Below, piece after piece: positions 15,097-16,194 of a stretch of 16,194 bases of DNA (position 1 is the stretch's first letter; each line of letters starts with the position of its first letter). The stretch covers positions 1-16,194 of the forward strand of contig JAGQSP010000029.1 of assembly GCA_020439485.1 (NCBI GenBank), given 5' to 3'. Origin of the DNA: Acidimicrobiales bacterium (GTDB taxonomy: Bacteria > Actinomycetota > Acidimicrobiia > Acidimicrobiales > Poriferisodalaceae). The position numbers and the translations under genes are program-made. The notes under the pieces were generated by a model. The model did no database searches. It was not told where the DNA came from and worked only from the letters and a program-made list of their open reading frames with translations.

Positions 15097-16194
15097 TCAC
15101 GTTGCACCGCCGCTCGACAGCAAGTCGCCCCACGCCTGAGCAGCATGCGGGAGGCTGGGCCGGATGTTGTGGCGGTAGCCCTGGGTGGTCCGGGTGTCCA
15201 CGTGACCGGCGAGGTCGGCAACCTTCGCGAGGTCGTCGAGTTGATCGCTGACGAGCGAAACGAACGAGTGACGCAGCTCGTATGTCGTCCAGTCCTCGCC
15301 CACGCCGGCGTTGCGGCAAAGCTGACGGAACGCCCGGCGCATGTTCGCCTTCGTCATCGGGGTCCCATTGCCAGTGCAGAACACAATCCCCTCATCGTCA
15401 TACAACCCAAGCAACCGCTGATCCTCACGATGACGCAGAAGCGCCGCCACGAGCAACGGATGGAGCGCCATGCGTCGACGGCTCCGGGCCGTCTTCGGCT
15501 CGCCCTGGCCGACATATCGATGGTTCACCTCAATAGCCGACTCGGCGACCTCGAGCGTCGGCGTGTCGGAGTCAATGTCGACGTAGGGCCAGCGCAGGCC
15601 TGCCAACTCGCCAGGTCGCAACCCGCACATCAGGCCAGTCAGCCACATCGCAGGGCGAGGATCGGCCGGGATGGCCTTGGTCAACAGAGCCTGAGCCTGT
15701 TCGAGCGTGAAGCTCTTGCGAGGCTTCGACGGACGCCTCTCGGGCAACAGAACATCGGCGGCAGGGTTCGTCTTGATAGTCCGGTTCCGCTGGCCGTGCT
15801 GGAGAGCCTGGTTCAGGTAGTTCCAGTTCCTGTCGATCGTGCTGGTTGCATAGGAATCAACCATCGATGCGAATAGGCCTTCAAGCCGCCGCGTAGTCGT
15901 CCGGTCGACCTTGAGCGAGCCGATGGCTGGAATGACCGATGCGCCGAGAAGCTGGCGAGCATTCACAATCGTGTTGGGCGATTTGGTTCTCGCGTGCCGT
16001 GAGGTTCTCGAAGGCGCCACGTTGGGACATCCGTCGGCGAACCACGCCTCGATGACCTCGGCGAACGACGCCAGGCGGTTCCGTGGCGCATCGGGAGACT
16101 GTGCCTGCACTCGCAGGGTGATCAGCGCATCGAGATCCGCCTGGGCATCGGCCTTGTCGACACGCTCGACCTTGCGACGCGATCCGTCGGGGAA
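15097..16194 (-). CDS. Tyrosine integrase, N-terminus cut by the window edge
   Basis: 365 residues are visible; the frame stays open to the right edge, so the start lies outside and the GTG at 16110 is internal. An AP2-like/SAM-like core-binding region covers about the first 140 residues. The catalytic domain follows, with Arg193 in LMCGLRPGELAGLRW, a Lys near the GEPKTARSRR hairpin, Arg308 in YELRHSF, His331 in LAGH and Tyr340 in TTQGYRH near the C-terminus. In the first HxxR position Tyr replaces His, a common variant in actinobacterial integrases. The enzyme should recombine the element with the 3' half of tRNA-Val, using the HTH protein as excision factor. Its place at the end away from the displaced tRNA fragment fits an intact tRNA just to the right. 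Confidence 0.92.
   Translation of the reverse strand, partial: FPDGSRRKVERVDKADAQADLDALITLRVQAQSPDAPRNRLASFAEVIEAWFADGCPNVAPSRTSRHARTKSPNTIVNARQLLGASVIPAIGSLKVDRTTTRRLEGLFASMVDSYATSTIDRNWNYLNQALQHGQRNRTIKTNPAADVLLPERRPSKPRKSFTLEQAQALLTKAIPADPRPAMWLTGLMCGLRPGELAGLRWPYVDIDSDTPTLEVAESAIEVNHRYVGQGEPKTARSRRRMALHPLLVAALLRHREDQRLLGLYDDEGIVFCTGNGTPMTKANMRRAFRQLCRNAGVGEDWTTYELRHSFVSLVSDQLDDLAKVADLAGHVDTRTTQGYRHNIRPSLPHAAQAWGDLLSSGGAT

Larger units (their letters stand above)
4796..16194. mobile_element. Integrative mobilizable element in tRNA-Val (right end not in window)
   Basis: The span begins at a displaced tRNA-Val 3' half. It contains an excisionase-like HTH gene, a MobF-type relaxase with a candidate oriT in front of it, and a tyrosine integrase. 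In the usual layout the integrase lies next to the intact tRNA gene. Here that gene is predicted on the minus strand to the right of 16194. No coupling protein, type IV secretion or replication-initiator gene is seen, so transfer would need a helper unless those genes lie outside the window. The cargo is two secreted protease plus lipoprotein gene pairs. Confidence 0.75.

Noticed and set aside
1..16194. CRISPR array, insertion sequence or phage structural genes
   Set aside because: No regularly spaced repeats, no transposase and no capsid, portal or terminase motifs were seen on either strand.

Overview
The window looks like chromosomal DNA of a high-GC actinobacterium. GTG starts are frequent, there are many lipoproteins with Ser/Thr/Asp-rich linkers, and DUF4214-like and trypsin-like secreted proteins are present. 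The style suggests Acidimicrobiia, but that class is an inference from gene content and not shown by any marker gene.

Host-like part (1 to about 4795). A YibE/F-family membrane protein (27-1319, +) and an OmpA-domain lipoprotein (1448-2842, +) are followed, tail to tail, by a second large lipoprotein (2861-3889, -). A hypothetical protein of about 206 residues with an uncertain start comes next (4087-4707, +). A strong intrinsic terminator reads leftwards at 4769-4792, directly behind a tRNA-Val(GAC) 3' half at 4796-4843 (-).

Mobile part (4796 to beyond the right edge). The tRNA fragment has its T arm, acceptor strand and CCA but no 5' half. This is the expected footprint of an element that integrated into a tRNA-Val gene, with the restored gene predicted beyond 16194. 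The element holds, in order: a lipoprotein (5450-5941, -) and a secreted trypsin-like protease (5916-7808/7835, -); a short leader ORF (8445-8519, +) overlapping an excisionase-like HTH gene (8512-8817, +); an inverted-repeat region that could be an oriT (8831-8902); a large MobF/TrwC-type relaxase-helicase (8929-12204, +); a second lipoprotein (12361-12891, -) and second secreted trypsin-like protease (12872-14794, -); and a tyrosine integrase cut by the window edge (15097-16194, -). No type IV secretion or coupling-protein gene is visible, so the visible part looks like an integrative mobilizable element.

The most interesting content is the cargo. Two secreted S1-type proteases of the same architecture are each followed, with a 20-26 bp gene overlap, by a different lipoprotein. 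The pairs sit on either side of the transfer genes. The proteases carry different C-terminal add-ons: a jelly-roll-like domain in the first and a DUF4214-like domain in the second. The first protease has a well-placed ribosome binding site and GTG start, but its signal peptide is broken by an in-frame TAG at codon 8, followed two codons later by an ATG that could restart translation. These pairs may be exported protease plus membrane-anchored partner modules, for example inhibitor or immunity pairs, but that role is inference.
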